Below, in pieces: positions 24,609 to 34,234 of a stretch of DNA of 39,045 bases. Position 1 is the stretch's first letter; the number at the start of each line of letters is the position of its first letter. The translations under genes and the position numbers were made by a program. The stretch spans positions 1 through 39,045 of the forward strand of contig NZ_FQZE01000037.1 in the NCBI RefSeq assembly GCF_900141875.1. Reading direction: 5' to 3'. Source of the DNA: Tangfeifania diversioriginum (GTDB lineage: Bacteria > Bacteroidota > Bacteroidia > Bacteroidales > Prolixibacteraceae). The notes under the pieces were generated by a model. That model did no database searches. It was not told the origin of the DNA and saw only the letters and a program-made list of their open reading frames with translations.

Positions 24609-25994
24609 TTAATTCTCTAATATATCGGCAATTTCTATCCATAAAAACCGGGGACGGTAAGTAGATACATCTTCGTGCTGTGCCACAAAATCTTCGTTAT
24701 TGACATTGTAGCTTATCAGTATCATACCATCCTTTTCGAATTGAGGATGTGCCATTGCATTGTAAGTAAACAAACCGGGTTGGTCCTTTTCCTGGATTTG
24801 ATAAACAAGCTGCTTATTGTACCAGGGACCTTGCGGACTATCGGAAATGAACGTGTAGATTTCTCCTGAATTAAACTGTTTCTCCTGGCTAAGCAGCACA
24901 TATTTCCCGTTTAACTTGAAAACATTAAATTGTGAAGAAATGGCCACACTCGAAAGCCCTTCCATTATTACTGCATCATCTGAATTTGAGCTCCAGCCTG
25001 AACCATCGAAATACTCCCAGTTTGTATATAGGTCATCAATTGTAGTTCTTGCAACCAACGCATCAGATATTGGGTCCCATCCGTTATCGACATTTTTCTG
25101 CGCGTAGATGTAAATATAATCATCATCATTTAAGGCAGCCATCCCAAAACTAATATCGGATGAGCCTTCGAACGGGATACGCGTTGTTTTCTCGAGTTCA
25201 ATATTCGGCAAATTATATTGCAGAATATCTGTGGTTTCGTACCTAAATCCCCACATTCCTTCTTCTCCCTGGTACATGAGCGTTTGAAAGATGTATAATT
25301 TATCATCTTCAACAAAACCATGCCCGGGCCAGTACCATTTCTGGTGTTCGTTAGTTACACCCGGAGGTACTGCAGCAGAAGATTTTTCTCCGTTAGCCCC
25401 ATAGATGGCGCTAACCTCACCTTCGTCGTACAAAATGTATGTATTCCGAAACATGTGGTCAGACATTGAACGAGCGCCGTTTGTAACTGGTCCGATGAAG
25501 GAATCACCCATCAAAAATATAGATCGGCCATCCGGCAAAGCAATGGAATAGGTACCGTCTCCGCCTGTAACACTCCCCCGGTCGGGAACAAGCGTGCTGG
25601 CAAACACAGTATCCAAGCCATCTATTTCAACATTGGTGTTTATTGTTTCTACCGGTTCGGTGCTACTACTCATCAGGGAAATTGTAATTGGGACCAACTG
25701 ATTATAGGGAATATGCGTTAAAAAGCAACTATTCTCATTTTTATCAACCTCCACACTGTTATTAGAATTATCCTGTGAGATGTGATAATAATCAAAGTCT
25801 ATTTCGTCATTTACGAGTTCCCATGAAAAAAATACAGTGTCTGCATTCGACGAATAATCGACCGTCATCACAGTTCCTCCATTTTCTCCAAAAATATTAG
25901 GTCTCAAATTCGTACCATCGTCCTTCTCTTCGCAGGATGTTAGTATCGATATTATCAAACCTAATAGAACCATTTGTATCATATATAATTTCAT
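24609..25994 (-). CDS. beta-propeller lipoprotein, DUF4185/DUF5005-like (first copy)
   Basis: A 461-residue lipoprotein (signal M-K-L-Y-M-I-Q-M-V-L-L-G-L-I-I-S-I-L-T-S-C, Cys21). Residues ~25-125 form an N-terminal fibronectin-like domain (V-F-F-S-W-E-L-V-N, Y-H-I-S-Q-D) that its paralog lacks. The C-terminal ~330 residues are the same beta-propeller as at 14848-15996: [56 protein letters not shown]. It sits directly after SusD, where surface enzymes and binding proteins are usually found. It may be a surface glycosidase or a glycan-binding protein. Confidence 0.65.
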   Translation of the reverse strand: MKLYMIQMVLLGLIISILTSCEEKDDGTNLRPNIFGENGGTVMTVDYSSNADTVFFSWELVNDEIDFDYYHISQDNSNNSVEVDKNENSCFLTHIPYNQLVPITISLMSSSTEPVETINTNVEIDGLDTVFASTLVPDRGSVTGGDGTYSIALPDGRSIFLMGDSFIGPVTNGARSMSDHMFRNTYILYDEGEVSAIYGANGEKSSAAVPPGVTNEHQKWYWPGHGFVEDDKLYIFQTLMYQGEEGMWGFRYETTDILQYNLPNIELEKTTRIPFEGSSDISFGMAALNDDDYIYIYAQKNVDNGWDPISDALVARTTIDDLYTNWEYFDGSGWSSNSDDAVIMEGLSSVAISSQFNVFKLNGKYVLLSQEKQFNSGEIYTFISDSPQGPWYNKQLVYQIQEKDQPGLFTYNAMAHPQFEKDGMILISYNVNNEDFVAQHEDVSTYRPRFLWIEIADILEN

Positions 25995-26072
25995 TAAATA
26001 ACCACTCCTTTTATTTGTTTTGAACTCTTTTGAAACAATCTGATAATCATTCAGCTAAAACGTTTCAAAAGA

Positions 26073-27599
26073 TTAATTCCTTGTAAGATTTGGATTTAAA
26101 CGTTTTTCTCTCAACGGGTACGGGAATAACAAATCTTCTTCTTCAAACGGATGTCCTTCAGGATGAAGAGGTGAGGTATAACCAATCATATTGATAATTT
26201 CACCAGTTGTTACGTTAAAGGCCTTTTTTGTTCTAAGCATATCAAACCAGGTTTGCCCTTCAAAACAAATTTCCCAGAAACGCTCTTTCAGCACATCATT
26301 TACCGATAATAAATTTGGTTTTCCTTCATCCGGATTTGCCCTGCTCCTTACAGCATAATAAGCGTCGATCGCTTCTGCATTGTTTGTAGAACCGCCATCA
26401 ATTTGAGCTTTGCTTTCAGCTAACATTAACAATACATCAGCATACGTTAAAAGCGGATAATTTCTACCTGAATTCCCTGATACAGAAGCTGCTTCATCCC
26501 AAAATTTATATATGTAGGGACGTCCGAGATCTACAATTGTACCCGGGTCATCCAATGCCTCGTGTTGGGTATAATAATATCCCTTTTCCTCTGTTCTTTT
26601 ATCTCCTTCGGCATAAGAATCATAAAAAGCCTGTGCAGGAGCTAACGCACCACCATAAGCGCCGGCTGCAGAAATCGGATCTTCAGGTTCAGGATAAGGT
26701 AACATATTTGAATGTACAGGAGAACCAGCATATTGACTTTGACGCTGAATCATCCAAATATACTCGCCTGTATTTTCATTTGCAGGATTTCTTTGAGCCG
26801 CATAACTGTCGAACAGATAAAACTGGTTACTTGCTACCACGGCCCTGGCTTGATCAAATGCTTTTTGATAATACTCGGTACCTTTTTGCAATGGATACCC
26901 GGCCATTGTCAGGTACACTTTTGCTAAAAGAGTTTTAACTGCGCCTTTAGCGACGCGGCCTTCAACACTTGCCCAGGAATTGTTTACCATTAACGAATCT
27001 GCTGTTAGAAGGTCTTTTTCAATCTGACTGTAAACAGCATCAATGGAGGATAACTCCTGTTCAACCTCAGAAAGGTTTTTTGTACTGGAAAGCTTTAACG
27101 GAACTTCACCAAATAACCTGACCAGGTTAAAATAGTTATAGGCTCGGAAAAAATATACCTCGCCCCAAAGCTTGTTTTTCCTGTCGTCACTAATAATTTC
27201 AGGAGAAACACCCTGTATTCCCCCTAAAACACTGTTGCAGTTTTCTATTGCTTTGTAGTGCGTTTCCCAAATTGCCTCGATATAGTTATTGTCTTCCTTA
27301 ATATTCAGATTTATTGCCTGGTTTAATGCATCAAAGCTACCGGAATACGGGCGAACGCCATAACCTGGCAAATATTCTAAAAACAGATAAGTCTGTGATC
27401 CAAGTTCAATCATCCCTGAAAAACGGTTATCAAGGAAAGTATACAGGCCATTAACAGCTGCATTTATTTGCGCTTCGGACTGAAAGTAAAAATCTGGTGA
27501 TAAAAATGTTTTCGGTTCTTCTTCAAGGAACTTTTCACATGAAGAAAAGGTAACAAGAAAAGCTACCACCCAACTTATTTTTATAATATATCTTTTCAT
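26073..27599 (-). CDS. susD: SusD/RagB-family outer-membrane lipoprotein
   Basis: A 508-residue lipoprotein (I-S-W-V-V-A-F-L-V-T-F-S-S-C, Cys21, then E-K-F-L-E-E-E-P). Typical SusD features follow: an N-terminal SusD-like domain with A-A-V-N-G-L-Y and R-A-Y-N-Y-F-N-L-V-R-L-F-G-E-V-P-L, TPR helices, and the C-terminal RagB part with Y-A-D-V-L-L-M-L-A-E-S and L-K-E-R-F-W-E-I-C-F-E-G. It forms the lid of the SusCD import complex. It starts 13 bases after the SusC stop. The glycan it binds is presumably the alpha-mannosidic substrate of the locus. Confidence 0.95.
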   Translation of the reverse strand: MKRYIIKISWVVAFLVTFSSCEKFLEEEPKTFLSPDFYFQSEAQINAAVNGLYTFLDNRFSGMIELGSQTYLFLEYLPGYGVRPYSGSFDALNQAINLNIKEDNNYIEAIWETHYKAIENCNSVLGGIQGVSPEIISDDRKNKLWGEVYFFRAYNYFNLVRLFGEVPLKLSSTKNLSEVEQELSSIDAVYSQIEKDLLTADSLMVNNSWASVEGRVAKGAVKTLLAKVYLTMAGYPLQKGTEYYQKAFDQARAVVASNQFYLFDSYAAQRNPANENTGEYIWMIQRQSQYAGSPVHSNMLPYPEPEDPISAAGAYGGALAPAQAFYDSYAEGDKRTEEKGYYYTQHEALDDPGTIVDLGRPYIYKFWDEAASVSGNSGRNYPLLTYADVLLMLAESKAQIDGGSTNNAEAIDAYYAVRSRANPDEGKPNLLSVNDVLKERFWEICFEGQTWFDMLRTKKAFNVTTGEIINMIGYTSPLHPEGHPFEEEDLLFPYPLREKRLNPNLTRN

Positions 27600-27612
27600 A
27601 ACTTACTTAATT

Positions 27613-30600
27613 TTAAAATGTTACTTTAAGGTTCGCAGAAACTGTAGTAGGCCTCGGATAAGAGTAAAAATCAATACCCTGACCAGTATCTGTCGAGAAC
27701 GCTCCAATTTCGGGATCAAATCCCGGATAGCTTGAAAATACATGTGCATTCTCGACGTTGATTCCAATTGCGAGTTTTTTAACAAAATTGACCTTGTTCA
27801 AAATTTGTGATCCTAAATTATAAGTCAACGCAATGTTTCGAATACGCAAAAAATCAGCATCATAAAGCATACGACTGTCCTTTTCGTTTTCACCAAAATA
27901 AACATCAGAAGGCAACCGAACTGCTGCAATCATAGAGTTCTGATTTTCGGGTCGCCATGCATCGAGAACCGATGCTACCGAGTTACCATAAATCTGCCGG
28001 TTTTCGAGCATCGTCACAGAAATACCCATATTTTTGGCGCCATAACGATAATTCAAATCAACCATGAGGGACAATCCTTTGTAGCGAAATGTATTAACCA
28101 TATTCACATCACCTTTAGGCAAACCATTACCCATAATCTTGCGGTCGTTATCATTAATAACACCGTCTCCGTCAACATCTTCGTATTTTATATCTCCAGG
28201 CTTTTTCCCGTAAACAGCTGCTTCTTTCACTTCGTCGAGTCCCCATGTGCCTAACCTGTTGAACACAAAATAAGAGGCCCATTCTTCTCCTTCTCTTGCA
28301 ATCGTATTGTTACCTGTATCAATTGTTTCTCCATTAATATCTTCAACGATTAATTTATTGGTAGAGAAAATAAAGTCGGTTGACCAAGTAAAATTCCTTT
28401 GGACAACATTTCGGGAAGACAATGTAAGTTCAAAGCCTGTGTTCACAATTTCACCAAGATTTGTCCAGGTGTTCGAGTACCCTGTTAAATATGGAACTTG
28501 TTTTGAGAACAATAGATCTTGAGTAGATTTATAATAATAATCCATCAATAATTCGATTCGATTATTATAAAAACCGAGATCCATTCCCACGTTCAATTGT
28601 TTTGAAGTTTCCCATTTCAGGTCCTCATTTCCGAGGTTGCCGAGAACAACATAAGGCTGTAAAGTTTTATTGAATACTGCTGTGTTGTTCGAATAAGAAG
28701 AAATCGTTCTGTAATTCGGGATGGAAGCATTTCCAACCGCACCATAGCTTACTCTCAACTTCATATTATTGACAACGCGTTTAGCTGGCTCAAAGAAATT
28801 CTCCTCTGAAATGCGCCAGGCGGCTGATGCTGATGGAAAGTATCCATATTTATTATTGTCTCCAAAATTGGAGGCGCCATCTGCCCTGAATGTAAAGCCT
28901 AAAAGGTATTTATCATTAAAACTGTGATTCATCCTAAAATAAAATGAATTAATTGTATTCTGATTCATTCCTGACGAAGGTTGGTGATATGTAGTCCCGG
29001 CTCCAAGGTTGTAGTACTCAAAATAATCATCGAAATAATCTTCAGAACCTGCAGAAGCACTTTCAGAACGATAATAGTACCAACTGGCCCCTAACACAAA
29101 TTGCGATTTTAGCAAATCACTAAAAAAGCTGTTGCTGTATGTAAAGTAATCTTCATTTGACCATCTTCTTCTAATTTGATTGTAGATGTCAGCATAACCA
29201 TTATTCGTTTCACTTACATCTAATAATCCTGCACTTGCATAATTAATATTTCTTGCATTCGTGGTTTGCATATCACCTTTTGCTGTGAAATTCAGGTTTT
29301 CACTTAACTTTAGGGTTGTAATCAAATTGAATACTGAAAAATTTTCGTCCCAGATTTTTTTCTGCTCCCGTAGCAAAAGAATTGGGTTTTCGGCTGTCTC
29401 CCCCAATGAGTAATCATTTTTTCGTCCCCAGGTTCCGTCTTCGTATTTTACCGGAACAATTGGAGGCATTTCAAGCATATTTCGCACGGGTCCCTGCCCG
29501 AAACCGCCTTCCATATCATTTCTTTCATGAGAACCGGCGGTAACAACAGCTTGAACATTCAGCCATTCCTTAATATCGCTTTGCACATTCACGGTTCCCG
29601 TAAAACGTTCAGAATAGGTATATTTTACCAACCCCTGGTAATCCTGAAAACCGATGCTCGCATAAACTGATGTTTTTTCGTTGCCCGATGAAAAAGAAAG
29701 GGCATGGTTATTTGTAATGGCGTTTTGTGTTATTGCATCCTGCCAGTCGGTATCATATTTGGGAGAAGCGATTAAATATCCGTTATCATCTCTCAAAAAA
29801 TTTCCTGATGCATCTTTTGAATAATAAAAAAGATTCTCCATCGGATTCTGCAGGTGTGGCATTACTTTTCCACTGTATGCGTAGGCGCGTTTTTGAATCT
29901 CCATAAAACCTTCCGCGTCGAGCACATCTACTTTGCGATTTAGAAAACCTACACCAACTTTTCCGTTGTAGGTTACCGAACCTTCATCATTTTTGCCGGT
30001 TTTGGTAGTTATAATCACCACTCCGTTAGAACCTTGCGCCCCGTACATAGCTGTGGCAGCAGCATCTTTTAATACATCAATACTTTCAACATTTTCCGGA
30101 TTGATAATTTGTGGATCAACACCTACAACTCCGTCCATTACATAAATTGGTTCGCTGTCGGCATTGATGGAGCCCATTCCCCGAATTCTTATTGAGGAGC
30201 CTCCTCCCGGTTTTCCGGAGAACGAAACGTTTCTGACACCGGCAACTTTCCCCGCCATGCTTTCCATAACATTGAATGCCGCAGTTCTCTCTACAATTTC
30301 TTCACTTTCAATTGAGCTAACAGAAGCTGTAAGGTCTCGCTTTGTTATAGTTCCATACCCGATAGCAACAACTTCCTCAATGCCAATTGCATCCGTTTCC
30401 ATTGTCACATTGAAGTTGGTTTTATCTCCTATGACAATTTCTTCTGTTTTCATCCCCACAAAAGAAAATTGAAGAATTTCAGCATCGCCTGGGAGAGTTA
30501 AAGAAAAATTACCATCCCCATTCGTTACTGTCCCTACGGTGGTTCCTTTTACAATAACGGTTACTCCAGGTAAAGGCTGACCGGAAGAATCGGTCACTTT

Positions 30601-31020
30601 CCCTGTAACAGTATTTTGTTGCTGGACCACAGTTGGAGAACTGGCATTCTTATTGACCTTCTCAATAAGAATTAAATTGTTATTTACCTCGGTAAATGCA
30701 TACGGAAGATCAGTGAAAGCCTGGTTCAGAATGTCGCCAATTGTTTTATTTTCAACAATTACCGAGACTTTTTGATTGACATCCACATCGTCGTTGTTGT
30801 AAAAAAAACGATACTGGCTTTGCTCTTCAATCTGTATAAACAGTTCACGGAGAGTAGAATTTTCAGCTTTTATGTCCATCTTCGTTGTTTGTGACCAAAC
30901 AGATGCTGAAACACTAAAGGTGAAAATCAAAATCAAGAACCCTGTTAATTTCATAGTTAGAAGTAATTTTTTCATCACCTTCCCCGAATAATCAGGTAGG
31001 TGGATTTGATTAATTTTCAT
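27613..31020 (-). CDS. susC: SusC/RagA-family TonB-dependent transporter with STN domain
   Basis: A 1135-residue outer-membrane transporter. After the signal peptide (ending S-V-W-S-Q, about residue 44) come an STN domain (about 50-118; T-L-R-E-L-F-I-Q-I-E-E-Q-S), a carboxypeptidase-like beta-sandwich (V-T-G-K-V-T-D-S-S-G-Q-P-L-P-G-V), the TonB plug (R-I-R-G-M-G-S-I-N...D-V-L-K-D-A-A-A-T-A-M-Y-G) and the 22-strand barrel ending in V-T-F. The STN domain marks it as a signalling transducer that contacts FecR in the periplasm, which agrees with the FecR and ECF sigma genes just upstream. Alternative start at M16 (30975). It imports oligosaccharides together with SusD. Confidence 0.95.
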   Translation of the reverse strand: MKINQIHLPDYSGKVMKKLLLTMKLTGFLILIFTFSVSASVWSQTTKMDIKAENSTLRELFIQIEEQSQYRFFYNNDDVDVNQKVSVIVENKTIGDILNQAFTDLPYAFTEVNNNLILIEKVNKNASSPTVVQQQNTVTGKVTDSSGQPLPGVTVIVKGTTVGTVTNGDGNFSLTLPGDAEILQFSFVGMKTEEIVIGDKTNFNVTMETDAIGIEEVVAIGYGTITKRDLTASVSSIESEEIVERTAAFNVMESMAGKVAGVRNVSFSGKPGGGSSIRIRGMGSINADSEPIYVMDGVVGVDPQIINPENVESIDVLKDAAATAMYGAQGSNGVVIITTKTGKNDEGSVTYNGKVGVGFLNRKVDVLDAEGFMEIQKRAYAYSGKVMPHLQNPMENLFYYSKDASGNFLRDDNGYLIASPKYDTDWQDAITQNAITNNHALSFSSGNEKTSVYASIGFQDYQGLVKYTYSERFTGTVNVQSDIKEWLNVQAVVTAGSHERNDMEGGFGQGPVRNMLEMPPIVPVKYEDGTWGRKNDYSLGETAENPILLLREQKKIWDENFSVFNLITTLKLSENLNFTAKGDMQTTNARNINYASAGLLDVSETNNGYADIYNQIRRRWSNEDYFTYSNSFFSDLLKSQFVLGASWYYYRSESASAGSEDYFDDYFEYYNLGAGTTYHQPSSGMNQNTINSFYFRMNHSFNDKYLLGFTFRADGASNFGDNNKYGYFPSASAAWRISEENFFEPAKRVVNNMKLRVSYGAVGNASIPNYRTISSYSNNTAVFNKTLQPYVVLGNLGNEDLKWETSKQLNVGMDLGFYNNRIELLMDYYYKSTQDLLFSKQVPYLTGYSNTWTNLGEIVNTGFELTLSSRNVVQRNFTWSTDFIFSTNKLIVEDINGETIDTGNNTIAREGEEWASYFVFNRLGTWGLDEVKEAAVYGKKPGDIKYEDVDGDGVINDNDRKIMGNGLPKGDVNMVNTFRYKGLSLMVDLNYRYGAKNMGISVTMLENRQIYGNSVASVLDAWRPENQNSMIAAVRLPSDVYFGENEKDSRMLYDADFLRIRNIALTYNLGSQILNKVNFVKKLAIGINVENAHVFSSYPGFDPEIGAFSTDTGQGIDFYSYPRPTTVSANLKVTF

Positions 31021-31064
31021 ACATTTGAATGTTTTAAAATGTTAAACTTCGGTTTAAATTTATG

Positions 31065-31094
31065 AAAGGGGAAGTGTACGAGACTTCCCTTTTT
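31065..31094. promoter_or_regulatory. inverted repeat between FecR and SusC genes
   Basis: AAAGGGGAAGT (31065-31075) pairs with ACTTCCCTTT (31083-31092) with one bulged G. On the plus strand it ends in TTTTTT like a terminator, but no plus-strand gene uses it. On the minus strand it lies in the leader of SusC, 45-75 bases before its start. A CGTA within the loop, with AAC about 20 bases upstream, could be an ECF-type promoter; this is speculative. Confidence 0.4.
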
Positions 31095-31150
31095 TAATTG
31101 TTATTACTTGTTAATGATATTCCATATTCTGAGTTTTTAATTTTATTAAT

Positions 31151-32152
31151 TTAGTTATTCTTCTTCGTGAAAAAAGTCACCCTGTTTCCATCGATTTCGT
31201 AATCGACTGAACGCGCAAGACTGAAATAAGACATTACTTCAAGAATGCTTTCTCTTTCCAGAATACCGGTATATCTTTTTTCTCCTACAGCTTCGTCGGC
31301 CAGCACGATATCTACATCAAACCAGCGTTCGAGTTTTAGTTCAAGTTCGTTTAAAGATTCGTTCCTGAAAACCAACCTTCCTTCTTTCCATTCTGTTTCA
31401 GGAGCTGTATCTGAAAGTTCATACAAGGCCATTTTATCTGTTTCATTGTTGTAAACCAGTTTTTGACCCGGGCTGATAACTGTTCGGTTACTGGGTCCGA
31501 TAATTTTTACACTCCCTTTGATAAGCGTTGTCGCTATCTGGTTCTCATCCGGATACGCTTTCAGGTTAAATTCTGTTCCGAGTACTTCAACATCAATCTT
31601 TCCGCTTTTCACTCTGAATGGATTATCCGTGTCTTTTGTTACTGAGAAATAAGCTTCACCTTCCAGAAACACTTCTCTTTTACCTTTTGTGAAATTATTG
31701 TTGAATGTTAACTTACTTCCAGAGTTTAGCCAGACCTGGGAACTGTCTGGTAAAAAAATCATTGATTTATCTCCTAACTGACATGTCACTGTCGAATAGG
31801 TATCTTCAATATGATTATTTTTCTTCCCAATAAAATAGCTAAAAGGGATTGCTACAACTAAAAGAAAAATAGCTGCATATTTCAGGGCATTATATATAAA
31901 TGTTCTTTTCTGATTAACTTCTTTTGGTGTATGTATTTTATTCCGAAAATATTGAAGTGCATTCTCCAGTTCGTAATTGTCTGAATTATTAATTGTTCCT
32001 GAAGCTAACCAGATATCTTTTAACTCGTCATAAAGTCTTTTGTTTTCCGGCGATTGACGCAACCAATCCCTGACAATGCTTTTATCGTCAGGGTTGGCTT
32101 CGCCTATGAACAATCGGATTACCGATCTTTGAATATTTTCTTTGATATCCAT
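31151..32152 (-). CDS. FecR-type anti-sigma factor
   Basis: A 333-residue inner-membrane protein. The cytoplasmic N-terminal ~80 residues (W-L-R-Q-S-P-E-N-K-R-L-Y-D-E-L) are the sigma-binding part, one membrane helix spans about residues 90-106, and the periplasmic FecR domain follows (L-P-D-S-S-Q-V-W-L-N-S-G-S, R-E-V-F-L-E-G-E-A-Y-F-S-V, F-R-V-K-S-G, V-E-V-L-G-T-E-F-N). The C-terminal ~70 residues resemble DUF4974. It holds the ECF sigma factor until SusC signals the presence of the glycan. It lies 110 bases after the sigma gene and 130 before SusC. Confidence 0.93.
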   Translation of the reverse strand: MDIKENIQRSVIRLFIGEANPDDKSIVRDWLRQSPENKRLYDELKDIWLASGTINNSDNYELENALQYFRNKIHTPKEVNQKRTFIYNALKYAAIFLLVVAIPFSYFIGKKNNHIEDTYSTVTCQLGDKSMIFLPDSSQVWLNSGSKLTFNNNFTKGKREVFLEGEAYFSVTKDTDNPFRVKSGKIDVEVLGTEFNLKAYPDENQIATTLIKGSVKIIGPSNRTVISPGQKLVYNNETDKMALYELSDTAPETEWKEGRLVFRNESLNELELKLERWFDVDIVLADEAVGEKRYTGILERESILEVMSYFSLARSVDYEIDGNRVTFFTKKNN

Positions 32153-32262
32153 TATAAGTTGTATTCAATACTATGATGCAGATTTTGGAAAAACCCTGTA
32201 TCAAAAATTATTTTTTTACTGATTAATTGAAGATTTTAGTGCCGAAAATACCAGTAGAGTTT

Positions 32263-32883
32263 CTATTTCAGCGACTTGAATAGAATAAAAAAAAGAAAAT
32301 CAGGAATTGAATTTTTTAATTCTTCCCGCAGTTTAAGCAAAGCTTTTGACAGGTGCATCTCAACCGTTTTTACAGACAGCCCCATAATCTCACCAATTTC
32401 TTTGTTTTTCTTTCCTTCAAAACGTTTCAACTTAAACGCTTCCTGTTGTTTGGGTGGTAATTTATCAATTGCAGATTCGATTTTTATGTAAACGTCTTCT
32501 TTAAGCAAACTTTGTTGCGAAAGCTCACCTTCAGAAAAGGAAAACCCAAAGTTCTCAGTTGCATCATCACTAAAAAAAGCTTCTAACTTCTTTTCTTTCT
32601 CAAGTGTCCTTAGGTAGTACATCGAATTATTAAAAGTCGCTTTAAAGAGGTATGATTTTATTGAGGTTTTGATTTTAATTATTTTTCTGTTCTCCCAAAG
32701 ATGAAAAAAAACATCAGATACAATTTCTTCTGCAATATCTTTTCTACCTACGTATTTCCGGGAGTAAGCGCAAAGAAATACATAATACTCCTTAAAAAGT
32801 TGAATATATGCACTTTCTTCTCCTTTGACAAGGTCTTTGATTATTTTTTTCTCATTTACGCTCATAGCTAAATTATACATCAA
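32263..32883 (-). CDS. ECF RNA polymerase sigma factor
   Basis: A ~200-residue sigma-70 family ECF factor. Region 2 is seen in L-F-K-E-Y-Y-V-F-L-C-A-Y-S-R-K-Y-V and E-E-I-V-S-D-V-F-F-H-L-W-E-N-R, region 4 in K-L-P-P-K-Q-Q-E-A-F-K-L-K-R-F-E-G-K-K-N-K-E-I-G-E-I-M-G-L-S-V-K-T-V-E-M-H-L-S-K-A-L. The start may be M at 32865 (M-S-V-N-E-K-K) since a TATATTTG motif lies at 32881-32888 over the upstream ATGs. It is the first gene of the mannose locus; together with FecR and the STN-type SusC it forms a cell-surface signalling circuit. The upstream stretch 32884-33142 shows no gene. Confidence 0.93.
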   Translation of the reverse strand: MMYNLAMSVNEKKIIKDLVKGEESAYIQLFKEYYVFLCAYSRKYVGRKDIAEEIVSDVFFHLWENRKIIKIKTSIKSYLFKATFNNSMYYLRTLEKEKKLEAFFSDDATENFGFSFSEGELSQQSLLKEDVYIKIESAIDKLPPKQQEAFKLKRFEGKKNKEIGEIMGLSVKTVEMHLSKALLKLREELKNSIPDFLFFILFKSLK

Positions 32884-33142
32884 ATATATTAATAAGAATG
32901 CATTATCCTTACTAATTCAAATGAAGAGACTGTTTTGATTTTGAATAAAAAATATTATAGTATAATTAACACCAAGATACTTGTGATTTAAAAAAGTGAT
33001 TATCAACCAATTATGTAATATTGGATTTTCTTTGCACTAAAATAACGACACAAATTTGTGTACATTGAAAATTTACTCCAGTGATTTAACCGATAACCAG
33101 TGGCAAGTATCCTTTATCATTTTGCTTTTTTACATTTCACCT

Positions 33143-33973
33143 TCAGCGGGGCCGATAAAAGGGTAGCGATTGAATTTGCTTTTTTGAGATGCTATTGGCA
33201 TTGTAGCGTCCTGTATTATTAAAAAGAACAGAAATTCCAATCCAAAAATCAGTATAGAGACCAACGGCATCCACTCGTTCTCCGGCTTTGTTGTAGTTGT
33301 GGACAACATCAAGAAAGTCGTAATTCACCAGGTTAAGGTTGATGGCAGCCATTAGTTTAACTTTTGCGGTTAATGATAACCTTAACCCGGGGCTCACATT
33401 ATATACAGCTGTTGACATAACGGCATCCTTGTAATCTTCCACTCTTTTTCCAAAAATGAAATTATCCTCTCTGCCATCGTTGTATCTCAATTCCGATTTG
33501 TATTGCAACAGCCCCACTCCTGCCCTAACAAACGGCAATAACAAAAAATCTCTTTGTCCCCAAAATCCGTTAAACTGAACAAAAGCCCTGCTGCTTAACA
33601 GCCTGTTCCGGTAAAACACCGGATCGGAAAATGGAGGCGTAAATGAAGAATGATTGCCAAATGCAGAAAAATCAGGAGAGTCTGTCTTCCCTCTCAGGAT
33701 CGTGGACCCAAATTCGACTCCCGATTCCCAATTTCGGGAGAGCTGTTTGGAGATTTCAATACCATAACTTAAACCAGCCTGGTTGTTGAATTCACTTGTG
33801 GGCCCTTCACTACTAAGTTCAGTAATTAACTGCGATGGCCCTGATTTGACAGTCACCTGCAGGTCAGAAAGAAAACCATACAGGTGGTCGTCTGACTGAG
33901 CAGAAACAGAAGGCCACCCCGTAAAAAGTAAGCTAAGGGCAAGGAAAAAATTAAAAAAAAATTTCTGGTACAT
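33143..33973 (-). CDS. outer-membrane beta-barrel protein, unknown role
   Basis: A 276-residue exported protein with a Sec signal (M-Y-Q-K-F-F-F-N-F-F-L-A-L-S-L-L-F, cleaved after V-S-A-Q). I start it at 33973 because the 21 upstream in-frame residues precede an ordinary signal sequence. The mature part alternates polar and hydrophobic residues in strands ending with aromatic pairs (S-Y-G-I-E-I-S-K-Q-L, R-A-F-V-Q-F-N-G-F-W, L-Y-T-D-F-W-I-G-I-S-V-L-F), as in porin-like barrels of the OmpA/OprD-like superfamily. It follows the Wzc/Wza operon but is cut off from it by a terminator. Function unknown. Confidence 0.7.
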   Translation of the reverse strand: MYQKFFFNFFLALSLLFTGWPSVSAQSDDHLYGFLSDLQVTVKSGPSQLITELSSEGPTSEFNNQAGLSYGIEISKQLSRNWESGVEFGSTILRGKTDSPDFSAFGNHSSFTPPFSDPVFYRNRLLSSRAFVQFNGFWGQRDFLLLPFVRAGVGLLQYKSELRYNDGREDNFIFGKRVEDYKDAVMSTAVYNVSPGLRLSLTAKVKLMAAINLNLVNYDFLDVVHNYNKAGERVDAVGLYTDFWIGISVLFNNTGRYNANSISKKQIQSLPFYRPR

Positions 33974-34146
33974 GGTTTCATCATCTTCGGTTGCACAAAA
34001 TAAATTATACTTTTTTGAATACCAACAATAATTCAACCGGAGTTTTCATAAAAAAAATTCATGTCAGTTCCGGCATTCCGCATTCATACTAAATTTCCAA
34101 AAAACGTTCTACACCCCCAACGGGCTACATACTAAACGCCGGCACC

Positions 34147-34184
34147 AAAAAAAAATTGCGGCAACAGGAAGTCCTGCGCCGCAA
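34147..34184 (-). terminator. intrinsic terminator of the Wza-Wzc operon
   Basis: On the minus strand TTGCGGC (34178-34184) and GCCGCAA (34156-34162) enclose a further AGGA/TCCT pairing and are followed by nine T's (34147-34155). It is about 50 bases after the Wzc stop. Confidence 0.85.
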
Positions 34185-34234
34185 AATTTTGGTTCAATAA
34201 TCTAATTTATTGCCTGTTGGCTCTCCTTAATTAT

